64,000 bases of DNA, taken from NCBI GenBank assembly GCA_001695595.3, contig MBPM02000015.1:620001-684000 (forward strand), in the 5' to 3' direction. The position numbers and the translations under genes were made by a program. The stretch comes from Plasmopara viticola (Eukaryota > Oomycota > Peronosporomycetes > Peronosporales > Peronosporaceae). The notes beneath the pieces were generated by a model. It was not told the origin of the DNA. It made no database searches and saw only the letters and a program-made list of their open reading frames with translations. Position 1 is the first letter of the stretch. The number at the start of each line of letters is the position of its first letter. Below are positions 25,503 through 36,900 of this stretch, in pieces.

Positions 25503-26216
25503 CTAAAAATCCACTTCGGCAAATACCCTTCGACGAGAAGCCCCCATGCCCAGCTTACCAGCAGGGGGGCTCACCCACTCGCGTGTGCCGCAAAGCTTCT
25601 GCGTCTTTGCAAGGCGTTCGCTGCCGCTTCGCGCAGGGAATAGACCTCTACGCTGCTGCATTTCGCCATCTTCAGGTCGCATTTCTTCAAATGAGCGCTT
25701 TCGTCCATCGTCAGGGTTAAAAAGTGGAGTCAATTCATCGACCGACTCGAGATCGAGAATCGCCGCGACGGGTGGTTGAAGAAAATTGACGACAAGCGTG
25801 ACAAGCTGACGGCCGACTGAGCCTGCGAGCACGTCGCACTCCATCGGGAGCGCAGAGATGCGTGCCACGAGGAGCTGCAAAAGTGTATTCAACGTGCTCA
25901 CAGTCTCTTTCTCTTGTGCACGCAAGTCGCGGATTGTCTGTCGAAACGCGTACGTATTTACGAAACGAGCGATCCACTCGGCTACCAAGCTTCCCGTATC
26001 CATCTGACTCTCGACCTCCATGATGTGGTCCTGCCTGCAGATACATTGCTGAACGCCAGGTGCCAGCGCTTCCAGTGATCCCCAGAGGGCAATGAACTCG
26101 CTCATTGTCTTGTAGACAAAGTACTTGCGTGCGGGCGTGAGTTTGCACACTTGCACGGCAAACTTTTCATTTTTGCCACCAATGCACGAGGTTACAGTAG
26201 CTGATAGGCTACCCAT
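25503..26216 (-). CDS. PX-domain-like protein
   Basis: 237 aa from the ATG at 26216. The frame stays open 267 nt further upstream, but that part is Arg-rich and low-complexity and looks like GC-rich leader, so the internal ATG was chosen. Residues about 8-120 fit a phox-homology fold: KFAVQVCKL, then YFVYKTMSEFIALWGSLEALAP, matching the W-V-KRYSEF-L-L pattern, followed by a helical part ending in VVNFLQPP. The C-terminal 70 residues are polar and probably disordered. PX domains bind phosphoinositides on endosomal membranes. The basic residue normally just before the aromatic in the RR-Y/F motif is replaced by KTM, so lipid binding is uncertain. It is isolated in decayed DNA. Confidence 0.5.
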   Translation of the reverse strand: MGSLSATVTSCIGGKNEKFAVQVCKLTPARKYFVYKTMSEFIALWGSLEALAPGVQQCICRQDHIMEVESQMDTGSLVAEWIARFVNTYAFRQTIRDLRAQEKETVSTLNTLLQLLVARISALPMECDVLAGSVGRQLVTLVVNFLQPPVAAILDLESVDELTPLFNPDDGRKRSFEEMRPEDGEMQQRRGLFPARSGSERLAKTQKLCGTREWVSPPAGKLGMGASRRRVFAEVDF

Positions 26217-28154
26217 GTCTTTTGTCTCAAACCGTAGCCTGCTTGGAGCCTTTCGAGCTCGGTCGAATCGCTGAATGACGCAGGCGCGACGTCGAGAGAG
26301 GCGCGCGGCGCAGCGACGGGCCGGCTGAACCCTAACTCGCTGACCACTGAGTCGGACCGGCTTGCCACCGTCTGCTACGATGATATCTTGGCCTTTGCCG
26401 CTTGCTTTGCACCAACTTGGTGAAAGGAGTCGCTCTGTATAAACAAGTGAAGTGCCTAAACGATGCGTTGAATACGTCCTCAAGTGGCAAAAATTAACTT
26501 AAAGGTACCAATCAGGCAATCGTCAGTGAGACGCAGCACACCCACTATTGTGACAGCTTGACCAGCTGGTTTTTCTTCTGGTACTCACTCGTCTGTCAAA
26601 TCTACTATCTAACCCGTTGGGAGTTCCCATCACGCCAGTCAAATTGAAATAAAAAAGGCGGCCAATACCGTCAAGTAACGGCCTTTCCAGTGGCATCAAA
26701 AGTTGGCATGACCATATCGATAGAATTATTGCTCGCCTCGCTTGTCGAGCATTGCAGCGTGGCTTTAATGTGCCCAGCACATTATTGCATGCGCTGGCTA
26801 ATGCAACGATGAAATCGACGCAACTCGTTTCTCGCCGACTCTGCTCCTGATCTGCCATAACGCCGGACGTTCCCGTTATATGATTGTGTGCGCTAATGCA
26901 CATCTGCAGACTTGATCTGCTGGGACTGCTAGACAGCGCAGCATTGTATGGTAATCCAGCATAGAAAGGCATTGGCGCACAAAGTCGAACAATGATGTTG
27001 CAGCTACGCCAGTGGAGTGACTTTTTTTACCTAATGTTTTGCGAAAATTTGGAGCATTCAGTCTGTCCCGAAAAGTACGTGTAGGTTTCATCAAGTTTTG
27101 TACCCTCCTATTCCATTCGTCAGTCATTTTCTCAAAGGGGCAGACTGGGGTCATTGGCAGTAATGTAGGCTCTGACTGTATCACTTGTGATACCTAGAAA
27201 GAAAGCTATTGCCGTAATCGCGGTGTAAGCATACACATGCAATATTCAGGATAGCCACATAATTTGCAGCCTAGCACGATAATAACTTTGAATGTGGTCT
27301 AGCCGAAATTATTCGATAGCCGACAAATACGTTACGATCTGGGAAGTGTATACGACTCCAGCAGGTGCAACGCCAAGCAATTCATAAACGTCCGGGATCA
27401 ATAAAGGTGCACTCTCTTTTTGGCGATACGCTTGACTAGAAGACGCACTCTTGCGCTTTATTATAGAAGATGAAGCTATATTCCGGTCGTAGGATTACTG
27501 CATTTCATGAGAAGTGTATTTCTTCTAGGAGGTGGTACTTAGATTTCCTTGTTGTCAATTTTTGGACTAGCTGAGTCAAGATTTTCTTGTATGTATATTG
27601 AAAAGTCTTAATTCTTAGTTACTATTATGATGCCAGAAAGAACATCGCGATTCCATAAAATGATCGAATTCTGGATATAAACTCCATCAAAAAAGCCTAG
27701 GCCAAGTTTATGGTAGACGTGACACTTCTGGGCGCAATAAAAGTCAGTTGTGAGGGTACACTTGGAAAACTTCTGGCTTTCCAAAATATATTTTGTCGCT
27801 TAAAATTGTCCACACATAGCCGTTTCGGTTGCATCGCAAAAAATTGTGCATTGTGTTAGTCGCCCCAACGGTGCGACTATATTGTCCTTATAAGCACAAC
27901 AAATAACTGCAACGATAATTTATGTTACGACATCCACACTTTGCAAATAATCAAAAATCTGACCCTTCTCAAGTGAAAAAGACTCGCAGCCCGTCAATTT
28001 AATTCCATCAGGTAGAAATGCGTCCTAATGTCGTCACTACTAAAGTGCAGCGGCTAAGCAAATATTCCCGACCTTTTTGGTCGGAACTTGACGTGTTTTG
28101 CTGTGCAGGGAAATTTGTGCTACAATTTTTGGATAAAGTAAGTATTTTTTCGTC
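26217..28154. other. Intergenic, GC-richer near the PX-like gene
   Basis: Overlapping minus-strand frames at 26523-26972 and 26876-27184 show neither a known domain nor a splice solution, and are treated as unsupported. The remainder is AT-rich with nothing recognised. Confidence 0.5.
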
Positions 28155-28490
28155 ACGCCTTTATTGTATTGTATTACGTTATCGCGTTGCCAAGTTATGC
28201 ACGTGTTAGGCTCAGTCTGGCTAGTCCACGGCATAGAGTGGTGTCCGCATACGTCGGGTCTCGTTCGGCGGGCAGTGCAGCCAGCACCGAGGTCGTGAGG
28301 GTCTTCCTGGCGCCACCTGGGCTCTTGCCAAGTCAGAGCTTTTGTTTAGCTCTGACTTGGTAAGAGCCCAGGTGGCGCCCTGGTGCTGGAGACCGTCGCG
28401 TCGAGAGTGAGACTCGTTAGAGACCTATAGATGCCCGAAAGCACCTGCCCGAAGCGCGCGAGCATTTAGCCCCCGCGCTTGGGTCACGCC
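28155..28490 (+). repeat. Dispersed repeat element, copy A (with hairpin)
   Basis: About 330 bp, strongly similar to the reverse complement of 44992-45300. Shared blocks include CGTTATCGCGTTGCCAAG, GGCATAGAGTGGTGTCCGCA and AGACTCGTTAGAGACCT. The block is GC-richer than its surroundings. No coding capacity, target duplication or tRNA promoter was recognised. It could be part of an LTR or a non-autonomous element. Confidence 0.75.
28309..28379. repeat. Near-perfect 32-bp inverted repeat (hairpin)
   Basis: Left arm 28309-28340, right arm 28348-28379, loop TTTGTTT. Thirty-one of 32 positions pair, and the exception would be a G-U pair in RNA. A weaker outer stem pairs CCAGCACC (28281) with GGTGCTGG (28382). 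Copy B at 45.1 kb lacks one arm. Confidence 0.92.
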
Positions 28491-30536
28491 TTTGTGACAT
28501 TAAAATATCTATTAGTAAACGGGCTTATTGTGTGCTAGCACACATTAAATTGATCCTAAGGTGGTAAGATTATTTCCAATGCGATGTATCTAGAAACATT
28601 AACTCGGATTAGAGTGAGGTACCGGTACACCTACCGGTTATATACTTTTTAAAGCATACCGATCAACAGGAATCAGAGGTAGGATGAAAACACATAACTT
28701 TTCTTACGAATGAACGAAAAATTTAATTTTCGGAATTGAAAGTAGGCTAAGAAGCGGATGCAGAGTGGTATTAAAGTGCGCGCGCAAAAATGAATTAGCC
28801 ATCGCGCGGATTTATAGAATCTCGAATCGCCTTTATTGATCCTAACTTGATGATTCGCCTAACACAAGCCATGATGTTGAGGTGTCTAAACTCTGTCGCC
28901 TTTTGTACCTGCTGTTGATTATCGCTGCGGCGGAGACTGAATACTCGAGGCTGTACCGATTGAGTCACTGTTGTTCTCCGCGTTTTGGCACAAAAGAACG
29001 GCTTTAGAGTGTGACCACGAGAAAAAGTGCCCCTCGATATGAACATTTTATCACTGCGAAGGTGAAGTTTGACAGTGATAGCGAACGCTTCTTGTCTATG
29101 TCTACTACAGCAAATTGGTCTGCTATCGAACATTGCTTCTTGCTACTTGTGAGAATTATGGCTCTTCTAGCCTTGATTTCAGGACTGCTACCCAGAACGG
29201 TGTTAGTTTCGGCGGTAGGGTATTACGCTACAGCATGGAAAATTCGTTAATTTTTGTGGTTCGCGTAGAAGATTTATTGTTCTAAACCAAAAACAACTGT
29301 ACTACCTTCCAGCATCGATTTGATTGAAATAACTTGTCTCAATTATTATTTCGAGCTTTAACTTATGGCTACAGGTAACGTCGGCTCTGTGCGATTCTTT
29401 AGTGCGTTACCATGCTCCAAAGGCTGGTTGTATCACTAAGGCATTATTCTCGGTTCCCAAATAAAAATCCGTGCAGTGCAAAATTGTATTCTCGAGATTA
29501 TTCTCTGCCCGTTATAAGATAGAATATTAGCGAGCTTTTAAATTATTAAAAAGACAAGCAACCATTCCCACACTTGCAGAAAAAGCGAACTTTTCGGTGC
29601 GAGCGACAATGCCGAGCTCAAGCCCCCCCCTAATATCTTTTATTTACACTGCAAATTTTGACAGGTGCGCTTGTACAAGTGGGACTTCCTTTGCCTTACA
29701 AATATTGACTGTTCAAATGTTGCTTTTGCTAGTCAAGCCAAGTCTGCAGAGAAACAGCACAGTGGCAACTGCTACAGTTTTGCCCCGCACCTGATCGAAA
29801 CGGTTTTTTTGAGTCCGCCACTTAAGCGGCTAAGCCAAAATTTCAAGTCCTTTTTCAAGCTGGACATTTTAGGATCGTCCTACGGTAATGATGCTGTCCT
29901 GCTTATTCGCGCGTACTTTATCTGATGAGGATTTGACAGCAAGAGATCTATGCTTTATTCTTTAAGTTTATTGAAGCGGGAGAGTAAAAAGTCGGTGATC
30001 TATTGCACTATTTCACCGCGCGAATTTGCCAGTGTACCGTATCACCACGCCCCCTGTCTGGTCCAAGTGTCCCAAACGCTCCGTCACTTTACCCTGGGCA
30101 GGGCGCAGCTGTCCCTCAGCTGTCAATGGTGTCTCTGCTGTTTCAGCCCTTGCTGGCTCGACCTCCTGGCGTGAGAAAAAATCGATCGTCAGCAACGACT
30201 TAGGGCTGGCGTAGCCCTTAGGATTACTATCTACTCTATTCGATCACTTCCTGTCACCCGTACCCTTCCCACGCCCCGTCTTCTATAAATAGCAGGGTAG
30301 GCTCGCAAGTCTATTAATAGCTCTGTCGACGAATGCCTCTGAGACACGTCGCCATATATACACCATACATAGCGGAGGAACCTTCAACCCCACTCTTTCC
30401 GGGCCAGCGTGGTCTGTCTCTCTCCCCCATTCCAAATCGTCCGAGCACAAGGACAGAGACACATAGACACACTTGACTCAAATCCTCGACGCCAGCATCG
30501 CGGGGTCGGCGGTGCTTCGACTGTCGACACGTCTTC
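28491..30536. other. Intergenic and upstream region of the phosphodiesterase gene
   Basis: No gene supported. Frames at 28795-29250 and 29597-29925 lack known domains. A GC-rich patch at 30013-30260 may be old element sequence or promoter. Confidence 0.5.
30284..30291 (+). promoter_or_regulatory. Possible TATA box of the phosphodiesterase gene
   Basis: TATAAATA, in the context TTCTATAAATAGCAGGG, about 250 bp before the chosen start codon. It may instead belong to old element sequence in the GC-rich patch just upstream. Confidence 0.35.
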
Positions 30537-33500
30537 ATGCCTTTCGAGCCAAGATGCGCTAGTGGCGACCGACGGACGAGCGACGACACGAGTGCGCGTG
30601 CCAGTCTGCCACGAAGCGTGGCCAACGGCGTCGGACGCCGGCAGGCGCAAAAGCGCTGGCACTTGGTGCGCACGTATGTTTGGGTCACTCGACGGTCCGT
30701 GCTGCTCTGGCCTTTTCTATCCCTTTATTGTCTTGACACGTGATTGACGGCGCGACAGGGGCGCCGTGCAACTTGGTCGCAATTACATTCAACGCTTTGC
30801 GGTTGCGCAAAGTGCTTTGATTGACGCTTGTGTTGCCACCCATGCATCCACTAGCTGGCCACTGGCAATCTTTGAAGCCATTCGGGACCAATTTCGGGCG
30901 CTCTTGGACGCAGAAGAGTGTGTCGTCACCATTGAGGTCGGTCCCGATGCGGTCGTTGAGTTTGACGGCCGACACTTTCGACAAGGTGTCGGACCGAGGC
31001 GTGGTCCTTTGTGTGCACGGAAACAGGCTCGAGCTGCCTCTCGTTGTCCGACCTATTGTCCGACCGCTACTGCATGTACCAGCGCACTGATTGAGGTACC
31101 GGATGCGTGCCACCAGTTGCAGGTACAGTGTACCAAAAAAAAAAAGCGTCGCTGCCTTTTAACTAATGTTCTGCTCCTCTTTTTAATCCCATGTGTAGTC
31201 ATACCTGTGTCTGCCTCTTGTTGATTGTTGCGACCACGTGCAGGCTGTGGTGGAACTTTTCAATACGCGACACGAAGCTCACGATTTAATGGCGTGGCTT
31301 GGCACGTGCGAGTCGGACTACGCGCCACCTTTTCAATCAATTTCATCGACCAAGGCACTTCTTACTGACTTTTGCGACTTTGTGGGAGCTACGCTTCGTA
31401 GCATTGCTCCAATCGCAGCCGTTGCAAACCTGCCAAACGGCTTAGTCCGTCGTCCAAGCGAAGCAATAAGCACGAGGGTACACGTGTCGCAGTTATTGCA
31501 CGCGATGCAATGTGCGCTGAATGTCGATGACTGGACAGTGTACGCACACGATCAGGACGCCAACTTATTATGGGCTTGTCTTGCGAGTAGAGACTGTCAA
31601 GGGACGGTACCCACTGTGCCCATAGGGCACGGCATCATTGGACGAGCCGCTTCGACTGCTGAACCGCTTTTTGACGCCGACGTGCTGTGTGTCCCCATGT
31701 CGGAGTCGCGTCATAGCTCGCACGTCAACAGTGTCGTGGTTTTTTTCAAGGCTCACGGTGCGAATTGCGATACGTCTACAGCTTTTCGTCAGTGCGACGT
31801 GGAGTTTTGTCGCGTTCTTGGTCGTCGTGTGGGGACGTTTTTGCATCGGTTGGCACTTGAAGAGGCTACAAAGTTGGCGCAACTGAGAGCACAAGCTCTT
31901 CTGGAAGTCTCTGACGTGCTCTTTCGTGAATTGGACCGGTCGTCGAATGCCACGGCGATGTTACTGAAAGTGGCACGACTGATCGTACACAAAGCGTGGT
32001 TTCGTACGGCCGAGTGTACAGTGTACCTTCGAGATCCGCTCACCCACGAATTATACTCTCCAGGCAACGCAACCCAGGGCGAGTTTCGTGTGCCACTATC
32101 GTCCGCAAGTGTTCGAGCAATGGCTGCCGTGCGTACAGGAACTATCGTGAATCTGTACGATCCGGAAGCAAAGCACGCCAAGCCCGTTATTGCCATTCCG
32201 GTCAAAGATGCGACGTCGGGCTCGGTCCTTGCGGTTCTCGAGCTGGTCGACAAGCAAGCGAGCGCGAACGAGAAACTCTACTTTGATCATCACGACGAAG
32301 AGCTCGCGCGGGGAATCGCCCGCCAAGTTGCCTCGGTACTACGGCATACCCAACGACTGGAAACTGCACGCACAGCTCAGCGCAAGAGTGCAGCTTTGCT
32401 GTCACTACGTCTGCCCGCTGCGACTGGAACGATGCCCAGCGAACAGGCGGGTACTGTCTTTTCCTGCATGGAAGCTGCTGCTTGCAAAGCACTGCAGGCA
32501 TCACACGGTGCGCTCTTTCTCGTGGATGCACCGAGTCGTTCGCTCTTTGCGCGTGTGGGTGCCGATTGGCGAGGGTATACACTTCCTATCGGACAAAAGC
32601 TCCAAGGTCGGGTCGCTGCGACCGGTGCTGCCGTGCGACTCGTTCAGGAGGCTCACCTTCATTCCGAATTTGACGCGGAGTACGATCGTTTGATGGGATT
32701 GCAGACCTCGAGTCTGCTGTGCGTGCCAATTAAGGCCCAGCCGTCTATGGGGGCGTCTTCGTTCACTCCGTTTGGTTCGTCGTGCACTCTGGGACGCGCG
32801 GGACGGCGCTGTAGTAGCAGCTTTAGTACGTGCAGCAGTACAGACGAAGACGGGGACGATCGTCCCGTCATTGGTGTCTTTTACGCGGTCAATAAAGTGA
32901 ATGCGAATGGGGACGCTGAAGGCTTTGATGCGGAAGACGAGCAAGTGCTGCGTGCAATTTGTGCTGAAGTGTCTGCACTTGTGGAACGCCGTGCATGGGA
33001 GCTCGTGTTTGAGTCGCCGTCGTACGATGACAGCGACAGCAGTGACAGTGAAGGCGAGAGTCACGTGACGCGGACGTTTCTATCGCAGTATACGACGGCG
33101 TCTCCGATCCGTCGCCGTCGCCGGCCTCGCTCGCGTCTCCCGTCTGTAGTCAGTGACCACGATCATGCGGCCGCAATCGCCGCGACGACGGCGTACCCCG
33201 ACGGTTGTTTTTTTGGAAACAGTGGCTCGAATGGAACAGTAACTGCGGCTCTCTCGAGCACCATCAGTCCAGTACCTGGTCAAGGTGCGCCGAGTCCAGT
33301 TGTTCAGTGGAGATTGGACGTGTGGCAGTTTTCCCCGGCCCAGCTCATTGACCTTGCCGTCGACATGTTTGAGCTCCACGACCTCATGGATGGCCTTGCT
33401 TTGCCAGAAGCGACGCTCCGGCGCTTTCTCCATAGCGTCCAGATGCAGTATCTCGACGTGCCGTACCACAACACGTACCATGCCTTTACTACCCTGCACA

Positions 33501-34657
33501 CTACGTTCCTCCTGTTGTCTGCGCAGAGTAAAAAGCTGGCGCCACTGTTGAGTCCCGTGTCCACTGGGTCGACTTTCGGGTTGTCGACGAAAGCCCGCGC
33601 CATTGAACGGAGTCGCCAGCGACGCTGTGGCGAGCTCCTGCTTGCCCCCCAGGAACGGCTTGCCATCTTTGTTGCCGCCTTTTGCCACGACATGGGCCAC
33701 GACGCTCGGACGAACGACTTTCACGTCCGATGTAGCTCGCGGCTCGCGCGTCGGTACAATGATCACTCGGTTTTGGAAAACATGCACGCGGCCGCGTGTT
33801 TCGAGACCATGCGACGACCGGGTCACGACGTCTTGGCGGGTCTCGAGGACGGGTCGAGTAGCACGCCCGGCTGCCGCCGTGCCGTCCGGAAGCGGATCAT
33901 CCGAGCGATTCTCGCGACTGACATGCACCGTCATGCGAGTATTGTGGCCAACCTCCACGAAGCCCAAGTGCGCGGCAGTCGAAGCGACGATGAGGCTCTA
34001 CGCGAGTTGCTGGTCGATGCCGTCGTGCACTCGGCCGACGTTTCGGGGCCAACGCAGACGGAAGAACAGCATTTTCACTGGACGACTCGATTGTTGCAAG
34101 AATTCAATGAACAACACGCGGAAGAAGTAGAACTGGGCATCTCTGCGACGGCGTTCATGGACGGTCGCCCGGATTCCGCGGAATTTGCACGCGTGAACTT
34201 GGCGTTTGTCGACTCGTGTGCGTTTCCATTGTGGAAAGCCTTGAGTGGCATGTTGACGGGCTTGGAAGGGTGTTTGGCCAATGTTGAGCACAATCGCAGC
34301 ATGTGGGCGACGCGATTGAGGGACGCGACCAAGGTCGAAGCCGATGCCAAGGTGGAAAAGGGCCCAAAGGTGCCAGCAATGGACCCCAGTGTCGAGCGAC
34401 TGTCGATTACGAAAAAACTCGTGCGTACCTTGCAAAGTGAAAAGAATGGTGCCAATGGTGCGAACCCGGCCTTGACGTTTGCCGCGTCGTTGCAACTCAA
34501 GTGTTTGCCCCGACAAAAGAGCGAAGGGACGGACGGTGCGTCCACTGCACGTGCTCGAAAAGGTTCTCATTCCAAGACGACACATCACGTGGTGAAGAGA
34601 CGAATGAGTTTGACAGAGCCGACCAAGGTACCTCTGCAAAACGCACCGACGAAATGA
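30537..34657 (+). CDS. Multi-GAF cyclic nucleotide phosphodiesterase
   Basis: Three exons, 30537-30673, 30759-31122 and 31244-34657; introns of 85 nt (GTATGT donor, CGACAG acceptor) and 121 nt (GTACAG donor, GTGCAG acceptor). The phases join to 1304 aa. The start ATG was chosen because it is the only one that reaches exon 2 through the strong GTATGT donor. Residues up to about 220 end like a GAF domain (CHQLQAVVELFNTR across the second junction). Three further GAF-like segments lie at about 240-380, 385-550 and 570-755. A class I PDE catalytic domain spans about 865-1210: YHNTYHAF, then HDMGHDARTNDF (the HD-x-x-H-x-x-x-x-N signature, near residue 982), and HSADVSGP for the last metal-binding Asp. 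It should hydrolyse cAMP and/or cGMP, with GAF domains as allosteric ligand sites. Which nucleotides are bound or cleaved cannot be told here. Confidence 0.9.
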
Positions 34658-34881
34658 GGCTGCCGCGTGCCTCCGGTATCTAATGTAGCATAGAAAGCAA
34701 TATTATTAGTTTTGACGAACCGTTGTGCCATTACTTTTGTCGAGCAGCTATGTCGCCCATAAAAAAGACAGGTCCTACCTGATCCCAAAAATGTAGGAAA
34801 AAATAATTTCAAGTAGTAAAAGCAAAAAAAAATTATGGTGGGAGTACATGTTTAAGCATACACATGCTTTGGCAGCACGTT

Positions 34882-36381
34882 CTATGGATTAAAAGCCGGC
34901 TTTGCAGGTGCAGCACCAATTTGCGTTTCCTTAAAGTCGCAGCTCGTCGGCGGCGACTTTGTCACGTCGGTACCGTTCTTAAAGATCGTAAAACCGTCGG
35001 TGGGTACAACATCGTTTGTGTGATTCTCATTGGCAATCCACATGAATCGAAACGACTCGCGCGACGCAATGATGCGCGAGCTCCCGAACGTAACGTTGTT
35101 GGTGACCAGTGACCAGCTTGGAAGGTCCGTGGCATTGATGCGAGGACCAGCGTGGCCTTCGTAATTCCCGCCGGAACCGGTCGTGACATAGTAAATCCCG
35201 TTCGTCGCGTCTTCCTTGTTCTTGTAAATCTTGGCGGTCCGCTCGTACGCGTGCACGTGCCCTGCGATCACCGCGTCCACGTGATTGGCCGCAAAGACGG
35301 GTTCCAGCTTGGCCATCTGGCCACACTGGGGCTCAAAGTACGCTTCGCCCGAGTAGTACGTCCCGTTCCAGCACTTTTCCACCTCGGCCTCGTCAACTTC
35401 GAATTTTTGAGCCGAACATTGGCACTGGTGATTGCTCCAGGTATTGTAGAAGGGATTGTGCTTGATGACGACGACCCACGGCGTGACGGTGCGGTCCACT
35501 TGTTCTAAATCCGACTGGACCCACTCGAGCTGCGCATTGCGGTCCGCGAGCCACGCTTCGGTGCCCACGACGGTCGCATTGACACCTTTGGAGCCCGTAT
35601 AGTCGTCGAGAAAGATCAAGTGGATCAACCCAATGTCGACCGAGTACCACGTGCGGAAAGCTTCTTTGGCGGCTTCCGTGATGGGGGTATAGACACGTTT
35701 CACGTAGGCGAGGTAGTGCTCGGCTTCCAGTTCCGTATCTGGTGGAAACGGGGCCATGTTCAAGTGTCCCTGTGACGTAATCGTTTCGTGGTTCCCATTG
35801 ATCCCCAAAAGAGGGTACACGGACGTGAGGTTCTGTTGCGACTGGAACCAATTGTCCCATTGCTCGTGGTACCCGTTTGCATACGAGTAGTCGCCCGCAA
35901 TGATCAGCGCCTGGATGTGTTTTCCCTCAAACGTCTTGTCCTGTTCCGCAAACGTCAGCTCGGACGAACTCGTGTCGCCAGGGTCTCCAATGATGCCAAG
36001 GATCGTCTCTTCAGCATCCGAACCAGGGTGCAAGAGGGAGCGGAAGGAGCCCGTAAAGTCATTGTGGCCAATCGTGTACGTATAGGCGGCTCTTTCGACC
36101 AAGTCGCACAAGAGCGCCGTGTGGAGATACGGCGACGAGTACGTGTAATTGTACTTGGACTCGGCGACCGAGTAGGTGACAAACGTGCTCGTGGTCGTGA
36201 TGGTCGAGCCAAGTGCTGTGGCAGTCACTGGGTACGCCTCGGCCTGGTCCGTGGCAAAGGACACGGCAATGCCATTGGCGCAGCCGACGGCGGCACTGGA
36301 GACGCCTAAGTGAACTTGTGTAACTTCGGCAGAGACCGTGGCAGCCAACAAGGCCGAAAGCCCAAGCGTCGACTTAATCAT
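34882..36381 (-). CDS. Secreted purple acid phosphatase
   Basis: 499 aa from the ATG at 36381, chosen because it starts a typical signal peptide (MIKSTLGLSALLAATVSA, cleavage about residue 19); an in-frame ATG at 36429 would add 16 residues and bury it. The metallophosphatase motifs are in order: IIGDPGD (about 132), GDYSYANGY (163), GNHE (196), VVIKHNPFYNTW (His 308) and GHVHAYER (374). Together they bind the two-metal centre that hydrolyses phosphate esters. GDPGD replaces the more usual GDLG or GDMG at the first motif, but keeps the metal-binding Asp. Several N-x-S/T sites fit a secreted glycoprotein. The gene is convergent with the phosphodiesterase gene, 224 bp between stops. It is not closely related to the phosphatase at 54.4-56.7 kb. 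Confidence 0.93.
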   Translation of the reverse strand: MIKSTLGLSALLAATVSAEVTQVHLGVSSAAVGCANGIAVSFATDQAEAYPVTATALGSTITTTSTFVTYSVAESKYNYTYSSPYLHTALLCDLVERAAYTYTIGHNDFTGSFRSLLHPGSDAEETILGIIGDPGDTSSSELTFAEQDKTFEGKHIQALIIAGDYSYANGYHEQWDNWFQSQQNLTSVYPLLGINGNHETITSQGHLNMAPFPPDTELEAEHYLAYVKRVYTPITEAAKEAFRTWYSVDIGLIHLIFLDDYTGSKGVNATVVGTEAWLADRNAQLEWVQSDLEQVDRTVTPWVVVIKHNPFYNTWSNHQCQCSAQKFEVDEAEVEKCWNGTYYSGEAYFEPQCGQMAKLEPVFAANHVDAVIAGHVHAYERTAKIYKNKEDATNGIYYVTTGSGGNYEGHAGPRINATDLPSWSLVTNNVTFGSSRIIASRESFRFMWIANENHTNDVVPTDGFTIFKNGTDVTKSPPTSCDFKETQIGAAPAKPAFNP

Positions 36382-36855
36382 GGCGACCCAAGAAGCAAAA
36401 TGACTTTGTGCCATTCCATTTAAAGACATGGAATGGCCTTGAGTGCAACTATTGACACCAGATGAGCGCGTCTGGTTTTGCTTTATTTGCTTTTGTATGG
36501 TCTGATGAACTTCATCGAGCCGTATTATCAGGGTTATGTAGAATACTGTTGCTCATCGTCAACTTTTGTATATAGAGGATGAGCTATTGTCAAATCCTCA
36601 CAGTTTTATGCACTTCTTGAGAAAAAAACAGATCCCAAACCCATGCGACAAACTTTATGGGCTCTTGGAGTCATGTTTGTGAAAGATTAAGAACGAAGGA
36701 GTACAGATTTGTGCAGCAGAGAGTTCTGCCTGCGGTTTGCTACTTGTATGGTGAGAGCAGTTGATAGTGTATGTCCTGTCAACGCGAATATAATGCGTAG
36801 TAGGACAGCAAATACGGAAGTGTTGGTCCGTGCAAATTAAGAAGCGACTATCCTG

Positions 36856-36900
36856 TAGCTCAAGTGGATAGTCGCTCGGCCAGGACCCTGATTCGATACG
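36856..36900 (+). repeat. tRNA-like Pol III box A/box B relic
   Basis: TAGCTCAAGTGG at 36856-36867 fits box A, and GATTCGATACG at 36890-36900 approximates box B (GGTTCGAATCC). The spacing is shorter than in a tRNA and the D-stem and acceptor do not pair, so this is not a functional tRNA. It may be the head of a decayed tRNA-derived SINE or a tRNA pseudogene. Confidence 0.4.

Noticed and set aside
26523..27184. Two overlapping minus-strand frames upstream of the PX-like gene
   Set aside because: No domain, no ATG at the longer frame's start (GTG), and no splice pair that joins them convincingly.
31238..31243. GTG at 31238 as start of the phosphodiesterase
   Set aside because: It lies inside the acceptor of an intron; joining to the upstream exon restores a GAF strand.
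36382..36429. Upstream ATG for the secreted phosphatase
   Set aside because: It would place 16 residues before a clear signal peptide; the internal ATG gives a normal secretory start.
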